A DNA stretch of 64,000 nucleotides from Diplonema papillatum (lineage: Eukaryota; Euglenozoa; Diplonemea; Diplonemida; Diplonemidae). The stretch's first letter is position 1. Every line of letters begins with the position of its first letter. The stretch covers positions 1-64,000 of the forward strand of contig JAPJBO010000326.1 in the NCBI GenBank assembly GCA_030068145.1, in the 5' to 3' direction. The notes under the pieces were generated by a model. It was given only the letters and a program-made list of their open reading frames with translations. It did not search any database and was not told the origin of the DNA. A program made the translations under genes and the position numbers. Below are positions 31,410 to 42,200 of this stretch, in pieces.

Positions 31410-34400
31410 TTATTTGAATACGTCGTCCGAGGACGATCTCAAAGCGGACGAGGACGGTGACAATAGGCTGGTGATATCCAGCTCCATTCTTCGTTTGTTG
31501 CGCTTTCGCGCCGGCTGTCCTGCCGAAGCAGTCGCTCGAGGGGGCGATCCTGACATGGATGAGGATGAAGTCGTGGTGGCAGGGCTGGTGATATCCAGCT
31601 CCATTCTCGAAATGTTGCGCTTTCGCGCCGCGTGCTTTTTTCCGGGTTTTCCCGCCGGGTCATTCGGTGGTGTCGGGAGTCGGGCTCTTTTCTGCCCCTT
31701 TCTTGGTGGTGTCGCTCGGGCCGGCTCGGTCGGAGCGTGCTTTTTCGCCATCTTGGCCGCCTTTGGGGACGCTTGACGCGTCCTCTTCATGCGCGGTGGT
31801 GTCGTCGGCTTCTGTCGGCCCTTCTTCCGCGGCGTTGTTGGCTTCGGCTTAGCGGGGGCTGGCTTCGGGGGCGCTGGCACGTGGTGGCCCTTTTTGCAGC
31901 AGGCTGACGGCCGCCGTTCCGCTAGCGTCGGTAAGCCGCGGCAGTCGTCACACGGACCGCGGGCGTGTTCGCGGCAGTCATGGTGGCCGGCCTTGCAGCA
32001 CGCTGTTGGCGTGTTGCACTCCACGCATCTCGTCATGCGGTGCCGGTCGCAGACGGCCGGAGGTAAGCCGTCGTTGTCGGCGTGGTGGTGTCCGAGTGCG
32101 CGACAGACTGCGCACTTCCCTTTGTGATGGGTAGCGCACTTGGGGGCATTCTTCGTCGCCTCCGGCACTGCGTGTGGGAGGTGCAGGGGATCCGGGTTGG
32201 TCAGTGGCGCACTGGGGATTAGTCCGTCCGCTCGGGCGGGTACGCCGGCGCTGTGCCGTAGCCGGTTTTCACCTGCTGCATGATGGTCGGCCCGGTTTCG
32301 GGCATGCGGTGGCGGGGCCGGGGCTGGAAGCCGGGTACGCTGCTCAGGTCTATTAACGACAAGGCTGTCGTTCGCGACTTGAAGTCGCCAGGGAGGCACT
32401 TGCCGAGTTGTTGTTGCACGGCCAGCTTGTTGATTGCGCTCAACATGCAGCGCATCCCGTTGGCCTTCTCCCGATGCGTCTTGGCCGCCTTGCTAGGTGC
32501 CTTGATGTCGAGGCCCGAGAACAGCTCGAAGTCGATAGCTGCCTCTACCGCTGCCATGTCGCCATCCGATGACCATTCGAGGCCCGAGAGCCAGTCGATC
32601 GCTGCCAGGAATGTCCTTTCGTCCCAGTAGCGTAGCCACGCCCAGGCCGGGGCGATGCGCCGGAACGGGAACTCGCGTTTCGCCGTTGGCATCTGCGCGC
32701 AGCGCTCCCAGGGGGTCGCCGCCTTTCGTTCTAGCCATCTAACGTTGACCCGGCGCGCCCGCTCCGCCAGGATCTCTGCCATCAGCGCTTGTACCGGCCC
32801 GGCAAATTCCCGTGTCGCCGGCGTCACGATTCCGTGCTCCCGCAGGCAGCTCGGCCAGAGCCTCCTGTCGGACTGTGCGATCCCCGCGTACTCGGGCTTC
32901 GTGCGTATGTTCTCGAAGGCCGTGCAATCCCAGTAGACGTGGTGCTCGTCTTCCAATGCTCCCGAGTCACACAACGTACAGGCGGGGCTTCCGCCTTGGC
33001 GAAATCTCGACGTGTATTCGGCGGTGTTCACGCCACCTGCGAGGGCAACCCTGATCAGCAGCGCGTTCTGGGGCGGACAGTGGCGCGTTGTCCATAGAGC
33101 GTTGGTGGACTCGATCGCGATGTTGGTGATGCCGGAGAAGCTTGGCCGTCGTGTTTCCAACCGCTTCCACAGTCGGTTCCGCAGGTTGTCGCGGATGATG
33201 TGATTTCGCTCGGAGGTGGACATTGCCGGGGGTCGGAGTGCAGCGCCGTCCAGGTCGACGGACGACGGCGGGCCGCCGTTCCACGTGTGGCCGCAGGGTT
33301 GTAGGCCGTGCCTTACCGCGGTTCCCCCCGGGCCAAGGGCTGCGGTCACTCGTTCGCCGTATAGGCGCCGGACTTCCGTCATCAGCGGCATCAGGTGCGG
33401 CAGTCTCCCACAGGCGCTGTAGAAATCCGCGGTTATTCGGTACGCCGTCGCCGTCGCAGGGTGCGTCGGGAGTGGAGCCCGAGGTCCTGCATGAGGCGGA
33501 GTGCGATTTCCCGCGGGACGCGGTCAAAGCACTTCGAGAAATCCAGAGATAGCCCGCACAGTGGCTCGCCGCTCAGCAAGGCGCGTTCGATCTCGAGCGT
33601 CAATGTAAACAACGGGTCCTCTCCCCGGTGGCCAGGTCGGAAACCGTGTTGACCCTCCTCGACCCAACTCTCCTGCCACACCGCAACATTCTTCAGACGC
33701 CGGCAGGCCCAGAGGCGGTACACGCAGGATGTCACCGTTATCGGTCGCATGTTGAGCGGTTGCCCGTCGTCGCCCTTCGGAATCATACTCACGAGAGCTG
33801 TTCGCATTGCCTGCGGCCAGATCCCCGTTCTCTCGACCAGGTTCAACAGTGTGGCCAGGGATTCAAGGTACAGGTCGGGGAGTGCCTTCAGCTCAGCCAT
33901 CCTCCAGCCGTCGATCCCGCAAGCACCCTTGACGCCTTTCTTCGTTAGCAGCGCGCGTAGCTCTGTCCCCGTGATCTCGCCTACTTCCTGAGGGTGTCCA
34001 TCGATGTAGCGCTGGTACCGGCCAGCAAAAGGTGTGTAGGGCGGCTCGGGACCGTCCTTGTAGGCGCGGAAGACCGGATCCCATGCGTCCTGAAGCACTG
34101 CGTCCATTTCCTCTGCGTTTGCCGTGGTCCGCTCACCTTCCAGCGTGGTCGCTTCCTGCCTGTGTTGCCGTCGGCACCACGCTACGACACTCCGCCTGTT
34201 TTCGTCCGCTCGCTTTGTCGCTCCGGTGAAGTATTTTGCACGTCGAGCCTCCATGCTGGCCTTTCCGATCGCTCCGTTCCTCTCCCGGACTGCCTGCAAC
34301 AGACTGCTGCACTCCTGGAGACTGGGCAATTCGTCCCATGCCGTCATCGGCTTTCCGCGTAGCGCTGCGCACTCACTCGCGAGCTTCCTACAGTTCTTCC

Positions 34401-35654
34401 AGCAGTTCTGCATCTGACTCGGCGTCGACTGTGGTCCCCCTCGGTTCGTAAGGTGCCGGTGTAGCTGCTCTAGGCGATGGATGGTGTTGCGCAGTCGGAG
34501 TTGAACACCCGAGGCTGCTCCTGTGCCGTCATTGGAACTTCTCGCTGTCGCCCTCGCACGCGTTGGTGCCAGCAGACGACCTCGTCCTGTGAAACGCCGG
34601 CGTTCTGACGTCTGAACTTGGCACAAGTCCAGCAGGTGCCTTTCCGCCGTTGCAGACCATTCTCGCCACGCCTCGTCGACGTCGCTGTTCCCCACTGCCT
34701 GGGCAAACCTCGACTGCTCTAGGAGTTGACGTGCCCGCGCTGAGTCTTCTTCCACCGTGGCCAATTGCTGTTGGAGCGGTCTGACCTGAATCGGCCGCGG
34801 CAACCGGTACCGCCAAACCGTCTGGTCGAACGCCTCGAGATCGAAAGTGGCAGTCACGAGTCGGTGTCCAGGTACGTCCACGATCGTCGTAGTGCAGCTC
34901 GAGAACGCTTGCGCCGCGACCCGATTCATCATCAGGCGGTCGATGCGCGTGCCCGGGGTGCTACAGGTGGCGAAGGTGGCGTCGGGGGCCTGCCCTGTGC
35001 TGACTTCTTGTAGTCGCGCTGCGTCGGACCACCCGTTCCGCAGAGCCTTCCGGAGTGTCGGGGATCTCGCCTCGTCGGTGTTAAGATCCCCGGCGACTAT
35101 GATTGGAACGTCGCCGAGGCTGTCCGCTGCGGCGAAGAGGACCCTCTCCAACAATGCTTCCCTGTCGTCGACTACTGACCTGTCGTTTCCTGAAGGGCAG
35201 TGCAGGTTGATCACGTGCACGAACGTGCTGCCCGTTCCCGTGGCGACCGCCGTGTGCAGAAAGCGGGCATCAGTGTACGCACTGCCAATCATCTGGTGCA
35301 GCGCCGTGGGAGAGAACGCCGCGCCGTGGGAGAGAACGCCGGCACGGGCTTCTGAACCAAGGTGCAAACTCCCCCGTTCCTCGCGCTCGTCTCGGACCTG
35401 ACTCCGGACGATCGACAGCTCCTCCCCATCGGTTCACTCCCCCAATGACACTTCCAGTCTTCGAGATGCATCTCCGCTTCCGGCCTTCTCGTCTCTAGGA
35501 GTGTCACCTCCTGACAGCAGAGGACGTCGGTACACACCCCTTTCACTGCCGGGATGTACCGCAAGAGCGAGGACACGTTGAGTGTGGCGACGCGCCAGCA
35601 TCTGGGGCCGGAATTCTCTTCGATGTCCCAGGTGCTTTCGGCGTGCCTCCGCAA
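31410..35654 (-). pseudogene. LINE A ORF2: endonuclease / broken RT / knuckle / Cys-His tail
   Basis: The frame opens near 35,654 with WRVATLNVSSLL (endonuclease strand 1) and CCQEV. A 20-bp tandem duplication near 35,299-35,338 then shifts the frame. The next frame (35,367-33,433) carries VAGDLNTD, GTRIDRLMMN and PGHRLV of the APE fold. RT blocks RPITVTSCVYRLW and LDFSKCFDRVP follow. Compared with LINE B, roughly 290 residues with motifs B and C (the ADD core) are then missing. The frame resumes at 33,391 with a knuckle, CTLCDSGALEDEHHVYWDC. A third shift near 32,220 leads to the tail at 32,200-31,410. The tail has a KCAVC block, TRCVEC, two ACCKxGHH motifs and basic stretches with a twice-used RMELDITS. 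It cannot encode an active RT. Confidence 0.85.
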
Positions 35655-35919
35655 CTAATAACTTCGTCCGTCTGACCTGCTCCGGCGGGCTTCGGCAGAA
35701 GAGCGTGGGTCGGCGGTGGCATCGTCCTCCGAATCGTCTGTGTCGGCTCGTCGTGCGCGTTGTCGGTCGGGAGAACTGGCGGACCTGCCGAGTCCGGCAA
35801 TAGGCCCAGGGCATCGATTGTCGTGGTCGTACGAGGCTCGCCGACAGGGCGCGTTCGGGTTGATGGGAGGAGGCCTCTGCCGGTGCCACCTTCGTCGTCT
35901 CACCGTAGTGGCGTCGTAG

Positions 35920-36499
35920 TCAGGCCGCCTCGTCCTGCTTCGCCTTCTTCCTCGCCGCGAAGCAAGGGGCGCAGATCTTCCACTCGTATGCGCACGCCCT
36001 CATCATCGTTCCCTTCTGGCGGGTGGTGTCGCATACCGAGCATTGGCAGTGCTCTTCTTCTACCGCTTCGTCGGCCTGTGCTGCTGTCCGCATCGTCATC
36101 CTCGTCCTGATCCTCCTCCTCATCGGAAGTCGGATTGTTGTGCCACGGCTTCTCGTTGGAAATGCAAATCTTGAGAAGAACACCTTCACGAGCAGGACTG
36201 CTACGGAACTTCTGTCCCCATCGTTCAGTTCTCCGGCATACGTGGGCAACCAAACCAGCCCTTCGGAGGCGGGCCTCCAGGTTTTCTGCGGCTTGCTTCC
36301 ACACCGTACTTCGTACAGTGATGCACTTGCAAAGAAATTTGGTGTCGTACTGGTACAGGTGTGGGAGGGGATTGCGACACGCGGGCGCGAGGTCAGGCGC
36401 GCTTCGCTTCGTGTCCAGGCTCTTGAGGTGCTTTGTCTGCAGCTCGATTGCCTGGAAGTCGCGTTCCATTGTGCAGGCGGACCACCTTTTTGCGCTCAC
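35920..36499 (-). pseudogene. LINE A ORF1 remnant
   Basis: Two overlapping minus-strand frames (36,499-35,900 and 36,249-35,920) sit just upstream of ORF2. Together they give a basic segment, an acidic DEEEDQDEDDD run and a terminal Cys cluster: CSVCDTTRQKG, then CAYEWKICAPC. LINE C ORF1 ends in a comparable zinc-binding cluster directly before its ORF2. No ATG opens the upstream part and a frame change is needed, so this is a decayed copy. Confidence 0.5.
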
Positions 36500-37051
36500 C
36501 GTTCATCTGCACCCTCTTCTACCCGACAAGCATCCGGAAGTGTCCGGATTACGAGCCGTAGCATGCCCTTCACATTGTGCAAGGCTGGTGTGATGGCATG
36601 CGCTGGTTCCGTGATACGGGCGGCAATATTGCAGTGGAAGCCCTGCGCATGCATTTCCTGGATGCTAAGCCGTTTGCATCTGTGCAGGTGTGCCAACCGC
36701 GTCTCAATGCAGGTTGCACAAAAGGCACTTCGGTGCCCGCCACCGCCCACGCCTCGAAAGAGCGACCAGGCGGATGGTCGTGACGGCGCAAAGCCCGCCC
36801 CCGGCGGAGGTGCTCAGGCGCGCCGGACGGGACCCACTGCACATCCGTGAGCTCGCCCACGGTGACGAGAGAAGGGCGGAAGCCAAAATCTGGCACGGGA
36901 AGGTCCCCAGAGTAACCGTACCTGGAGAGCCAACCGACCCTGAAAACGAGAGCAGCGAGCACGGGTGTATTATCAGCCAGAAGAGCTACACGCGAATCCA
37001 CGGCCTCTTCGCACACTACGACGCACACCACCGCCCTACAGTAACCTGCAA

Positions 37052-37231
37052 ATGCACACGCAATGTCCATCGTGCAAAAAGACAGTTCGCAAGGGCGGGC
37101 TGACCCAACACCTGCTGTACGCTCATGCTGAGAAGCTTGACAAGAAGACCTGCCCCCTGTGCATGCAAAGGTTCGCCGATGCACGCAGAAGGGATGCCCA
37201 CATGCGCGATACCCACACGGGTGGAAGGTAG
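37052..37231 (+). CDS. orphan small ORF with two C2H2-like zinc fingers
   Basis: This 59-residue frame runs from ATG 37,052 to TAG 37,231. It reads CPSCKKTVRKGGLTQHLLYAH, a linker, then CPLCMQRFADARRRDAHMRDTH, with a basic end. The spacing (C-x2-C, about 12 residues, H-x3-5-H) is that of classical C2H2 fingers that bind nucleic acid. It lies on the opposite strand to LINE A, just beyond its 5' side, and not next to any other supported ORF. It may be the remains of a plus-strand retroelement ORF1, since many LINEs start with such fingers, or an exon of a nested gene. The frame is open a short way upstream (YSNLQ), so a longer or spliced protein is possible. Function unknown. Confidence 0.45.
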   Translation: MHTQCPSCKKTVRKGGLTQHLLYAHAEKLDKKTCPLCMQRFADARRRDAHMRDTHTGGR

Positions 37232-37497
37232 TCTTACCTCCTCTGAATTCAGCACTCTATGCCACATGGCCCTTTCTTCCGTTGTTTCCCCCTCCCCCAC
37301 CCATCACACCCCAGACTTCGGGCCATGCTTATCCCATTCACTTGTTCTTCTCGGCAACCTGTTGTGTTCACCATTCATGTTGCTGCGTGCACAACAGCGG
37401 CTGGACGAACCTGCGGAACAGTATTCGAGCGTGGGTCGGACACCCACACCATATCCACCGCCTAAAGATGGACTTTACTGTGTAAAACACTAGCAAA

Positions 37498-37605
37498 AAT
37501 GACAAGTGCACTAGTCATTCATACTAGTGCACTAGCCATTCTTACTAGTGCACAAGTCATTCTTATTAGTGCACTAGTCATTCTTACTAGTGCCACTAGG
37601 CCAAT
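37498..37605. repeat. ACTAGTGCACTAGTCATTCTT tandem repeat
   Basis: About five copies of a 21-bp unit lie directly left of the LINE D fragment. Related words (TGCTAGTCA, ACTAGCTTGTGC) recur near 44,510 and 53,975. Confidence 0.75.
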
Positions 37606-38505
37606 AGGCCGTCGCTCTCGCCTAGGCTGCGACCGCCACCGCCGCCGCCGCGATCCCCGCCGCGTCGCCGCCGCGACCGCCGCCGCGTGCGCGGCCGCGA
37701 CCAGTGCCGCGGCCGCCGCCACCGTCTCCGTCACTGTCGTCTCCGCCGCCTCGGCCGCCGCGGCCGCGGCCACGGCCGCGGCAGCGGCCGCCACGACTAC
37801 CGCCACCCTCGTCGCCACCGCTGCTGTCGCGGCCAGCACCACCCCTGTGATGCCCCCGTCCGCAGCACGCGTCGGCGTTCGGGCAGGTCCCGCACCGCAT
37901 CAGCCGGTGCGCCCGACAACACTGCACACGCAGGCCGTCGTCCGGTCGGTGGTGGACCAGGCAACACTGAGGCTGAAGTTCCTGCGCATGCCCGAGCACA
38001 TTGCGCACTTCTGCTTCGCGCACGCGTGACAGACGGACTGTGAGCGGAGCAGGGGGTCTGCCTGCGACTCCGGGACGAGCACCGGGAGGCGTGGTCGTTG
38101 CGGCATTGGTGTGGGCTCGGCGCAGCGCGCCGAAAGCTGCGCTTGCCTCGTCGCGTCATAGAGCGGGAACACGTCCCCGCCCCAGTTCTTCCCGTCCCCG
38201 AGCGCCGCACGCGGGAAGTTCCTCTCCAAGACTTCGAACGTCTCCTCCCCCCCAGCGAAATGTGGCCGCGGTGTCAGACCACCCCACAGCATCGGCGCCC
38301 CCAGCGTCCTCATCGAGCCCACCCGGTCCTTCCGTTCGGCCGGAAGCGGCGACGGCAGCTGCAGTTCCCGACACAGGCGGCACAGCGTCGCTAGCATCGT
38401 CCAAAGGGTTTTCCCCCTTCGGTTGGCGGCGAGGTTCGGGGGGCCCAGGATGTCGTGCCCGGTGAAGACCTCGAAGTCGACGGCCAACTCGATGTTCGAC
38501 ACTTC
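37606..38505 (-). pseudogene. LINE D: internal fragment of a LINE B-type ORF2
   Basis: Read on the minus strand from 38,502 the frame matches the C-terminal part of LINE B almost residue for residue: ELAVDFEVFTG, RGKTLWTMLATLCRLC, LGAPMLWGGLTPRP and a KQKCAMC block. It continues, after a frame change, with the RCGTCPNADACCGRGHH tail and an Arg/Gly-rich low-complexity run to about 37,606. There the similarity stops, so both ends are truncated. It begins exactly next to a copy of the small element CCACTATCGCAACAAGAAG (38,506-38,541), the same element family that LINE B is inserted in. Confidence 0.8.
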
Positions 38506-38541
38506 GCCAACTTTTCGTCTTCTTGTTGCGATAGTGGTTGG

Positions 38542-39127
38542 TCCGGTTTTGAGGTGTGAGAGTGCCTACCTTGGTCCCCCATGAGTAGGAAGCCGACATG
38601 TATCCCGTAAACGGCACACATGCCGGGCTCCAGGGTTCTCAAAGCGGGTCACAGGCCCACCTGCCCTACGCGAGGCACGTGCCCAAGTCTCGTGCAGGAC
38701 TACTGTAGCAGTCTCCACGTTTGCACCTTCCTCAACTGCTACAGTCGGGGGGGGGCTTTCAAGTAATTGGGAAAACACGTTCCCCCCCCCGGCGTGTGCG
38801 CGTGGTTTTCCTCCACCAGGGTCACTGCCAAAGCAGCCGCATCACGTCCTTCCCCCTAACTGGCTTGGGGAGGCGGCGTCACCCAAGCTAAGTTCCTTAT
38901 GACTGCTGCCCCTTCGGCGGTGACACGTCGGGAGCACCTGAGTTTGCCGGGTCACGATACTCTATAATCCGCTACCCAGCATCTTCAGTCGCGCTACGGA
39001 TTCCCCCCGTTGATCAGGCGGTGGGGTGGTGCCTCCCGTCGCGTCTCGCCTTGCTCGCTTATGGGGAGGTGACGCCACTCACCTGTCGTGACCCAGCAGG
39101 GGCGACGCCAAATCACGATGCTGCCCC
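38542..39127. other. no gene supported
   Basis: No coding or repeat structure that I can support between the LINE D fragment and the small inverted-repeat element. Confidence 0.45.
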
Positions 39128-39249
39128 ACTTCTTGTTGCGATAGTGGGGAGTCATTTGCAAGAAAATGAGTACCACACAGCTTTTCACAACTTTGCAGAC
39201 CTTTGCAGAGCTCTGCAGAACAATGTGTCAAACCTAATTATGAAAAGTT

Positions 39250-39297
39250 GCGAAAAGCTGGCATAGTGTGGTACTCATTTGCTTGCAAATGACTCCC
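39250..39297. repeat. 48-bp target-site duplication of LINE B, left copy
   Basis: Begins GCGAAAAGCTGGCATAGTGT and ends AAATGACTCCC. Identical to 44,392-44,439. Confidence 0.85.
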
Positions 39298-42200
39298 GTG
39301 TGTGGTCGACGGGTCGAGGTGGAAGACGCTGTGGGGGCCGCCGCAACCGCCGAAGCGCAGCAAGCACTGTCCGCACGGAAACCCGCATTCCGGGCAGAAG
39401 GGGGGAGGAGTCGTTGTGCTTGCCCAACGAATCGCTGCAGGAAGTGCGCAACCGGGTCATCCACACGATGATCGCGACGGGGGTCGGACGGATGTTCGTA
39501 CACTTCTTTGCCGTCTACGCCCCATCGGTGAACACGGCAGCGGCGTCCCGGGAGCGGCTCCTGCAGACGGTCCTCTTCGAGGCGCAGGCCATGGTGGGGC
39601 AGGCCCCGGCGGTCGTGATGGGCGACTTCAACACGGACGTTGAGCGGTCGCCGGCGCTTCGGCATGCCCTCAGCAACGGGTGGACGGACGCAGCGCAGCT
39701 GCAGGCGGCGTGCGAGGGAGGACGACCGCCCAACACCTACACGGGCACGAACACGTCCGGCACGCGCATCGACTACGCCCTGATGAACCGCGCGGCCGCG
39801 TCCGCCTTTGTTGCATGCGAGACGATCGGGGTAGGGAGCGTGAGGGGCCACCGCTGCGTCCGGATTCGACTCGCGGTGCAGGCGTTCGAACAGCAGACAT
39901 GGAGGTTCAACGTGCCGCGAGCGATACCCGTGAAGCCGGCAGGTAGGGTCGTCGAGGTCCCGAGGCTGGATGCCGTGTGCGCCGCCGCCCGCGAGGGGGA
40001 CGTCGAAGGGGCGTGGATGGCGCTCTCCGCTCTGTGCGAGCAGTACCTGCTAGACCGCAGCGGGATGCCTGCCTGTGAGAGACGTGCGCACACCGGCCGC
40101 GGTAACTCGGAGCTGAAGATGACTCGCGTTGCGGCGAGGAGTACGCCGGACCGGGGCGTGGCGTGCGAGACGGAGCTGAGGCACGGGAATGCGATCCGGC
40201 GTCTGGAGCACTACGTCTACCAGCGAGCTCGCCTAGAAGCGTCCGGACCATTCCAGGTGCCCCAAGAACTCCGCTTGTGCTGGCTGCGCTGTCTCGCCGT
40301 GATCCGTGGCGGCGGGGTCGGCGAGCCGCCCCCCTCCGACCCGCCGAGCGCAGAGGTCGCTCGCGTTTACTTGCACGACGTACGACTGCGCAGTGCGAGA
40401 TTCAACGCGGCTGCGGCGAGGGTACGGAAGAGGCAGCAACAGGAGAGGCAGCTGACGATGTTTGGGACGGATCGCCGGGCGCTTGTGTCGATGCTGCGGG
40501 GGGGTCCGGGGCAGGCGGCCGATGCGGTGCGGACAGCGGACGGGAGACTCACCGCCAACGTCGAGGAGATGGACGAGGTGCTGCAGGAGGCGTGGGACCC
40601 GATCCTGCGCATGTACGGGGAAGGACGCCCAGAGCCCGAGTACGAGGCGTTCCGCAGGGCCTTCGAGGGTTTTATTCCCCGCCGCCAGATGGACCTGCGG
40701 GATGTGACCGGGAGGGAGCTACGGGATGTTCTCAACAAGCGGAAGAAGAAGACTACGGCGTGTGGGGTGGACGGCTGGCGTTTGGACGAACTGAAGGCCC
40801 TGCCCGACGAGCTGCTGGACGGGTTCGCGACGCTTTTCAATCTGGTGGAGGAGCGAGGGGAGTGGCCGAAGGGTATGCTGACGTCGTTGGTGTCGCTCAT
40901 ACCAAAGACCGGCCAATCACCGTGACGAGCTGCGTCTATCGGTTATGGGCCTGCAGGCGTTTGCAAGACGTCATGGAGTGGCAGGACGGCTGGATTCTTC
41001 CGTCGCAGCACGGCTTCCGCAGAGGGCATCGGACGGACGACGTCCTCATGGAGCTGACGACGCTGATCGAGGAGACGCTGCTCGACGAGTCGAAGTCGCT
41101 GTACATGGTCGCACTCGATTTCGCGAAGTGCTTCGACCGGGTACCGCAGGGGATCGTTCTCCGGCTTGCCGAAGGGATGGGCCTCGACGCGCGCATCCTG
41201 CGCCCCCTGCGCGCCATGTACCGTGGGATGAAGCGCCGGTTTAAGCTGCCGCTGGGCGTGGGTTCCGAGTTTGAGGTCACCAACGGTATCTTGCAGGGGT
41301 GCCCACTTTCGGTGATCCTCATCAACGCCTTGCTGTCGATAGTGCTCCGAGCGGTGTCGGCGCGCGTACCGGAGGTTTCGTCGGAGTCGCTGGCGGATGA
41401 TGCCACGCTCTTCGCGTCCGTGGAGTCCGAGCTGCAGCAGGCGGTCGACGTCATCGCACAGTTCTGCGCCCTGACAGGGATGCGGCTGAACATGACGAAG
41501 ACACTGGCGATGGGGATCCCCGCGGGCACGGTGCGGCAGCGTCGGCGGCGGCCCTATACGAGCGTGCTGGCAGTCGGCGACGAGACGATACCGACAGCGA
41601 CGGCGGCGAAGATCCTCGGTGTGCGTACGAGTGTCGCGAGCGTTCAGGCGGAACGTACCAACGACGCGCGTCTGAAGGCCCATAACGCATTGCTGGACAG
41701 GCTGAGCACCTCGCGCCTTCCATTCGATGTCCGCTGCGAGGTGGCGAGCTCCAATGTCCTCGGAAGCGTGCTGGCGGGGTGCTCGTACGAGGGGTACACG
41801 CAGACGTGCCTCAGGGGGCTGCGGTCGCGGGTAGTGAAGGGAGCTTTCGGGACGAAGCATCCGTCGAGGAATGTGACGGCGGTGCTGGCCATCCTGGCGA
41901 AAGCCCACCGAATGGACCCACTGTTGGCTCGGCCGTACAGGATCCTGTGCTCGCTTTTCGACACGTGCGAGAGGCTCCCCCGCGTACACGCCCGCATGCT
42001 GAACATCGCCCGGCTTTACAGCCGGCACGGTGTGTTGTTGCCGAAGGCGCGCCTGGGACCTGTCGGGATCGCCATCTCTGACGGTTTCACGGTCGCGGGC
42101 ATCGATTTCGAAGGCCACGACTTTGCGACCGCGGCGCTCGAGGGCCGCCGGCTTCTCGACATGGAGAGGGGCGAGAGGCACCACGCCATCCGGGCACGGC

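Larger units (their letters stand above)
31152..36500 (-). mobile_element. LINE A, degenerate APE-type non-LTR retrotransposon
   Basis: It contains ORF1 remains, an AP-endonuclease, a partial reverse transcriptase, a CCHC-type knuckle and a Cys/His-rich tail, in that order on the minus strand. The 3' end near 31,152 matches the AACGCTA-ending repeat seen at 3311 and 11,637. The 5' boundary is uncertain. It is related to LINEs B, C and D, and the closest matches are to B. Confidence 0.85.

Noticed and set aside
40163-40905. Upstream part of the long LINE B frame before RPITVTSC
   Set aside because: Here the other frame carries the endonuclease-to-RT protein; this part is out of frame and only becomes real after the frameshift near 40,908.
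40943-42184. 413-residue antisense frame opposite LINE B
   Set aside because: Shadow of the GC-rich RT frame; no motif of its own, whereas the plus strand carries clear RT motifs.
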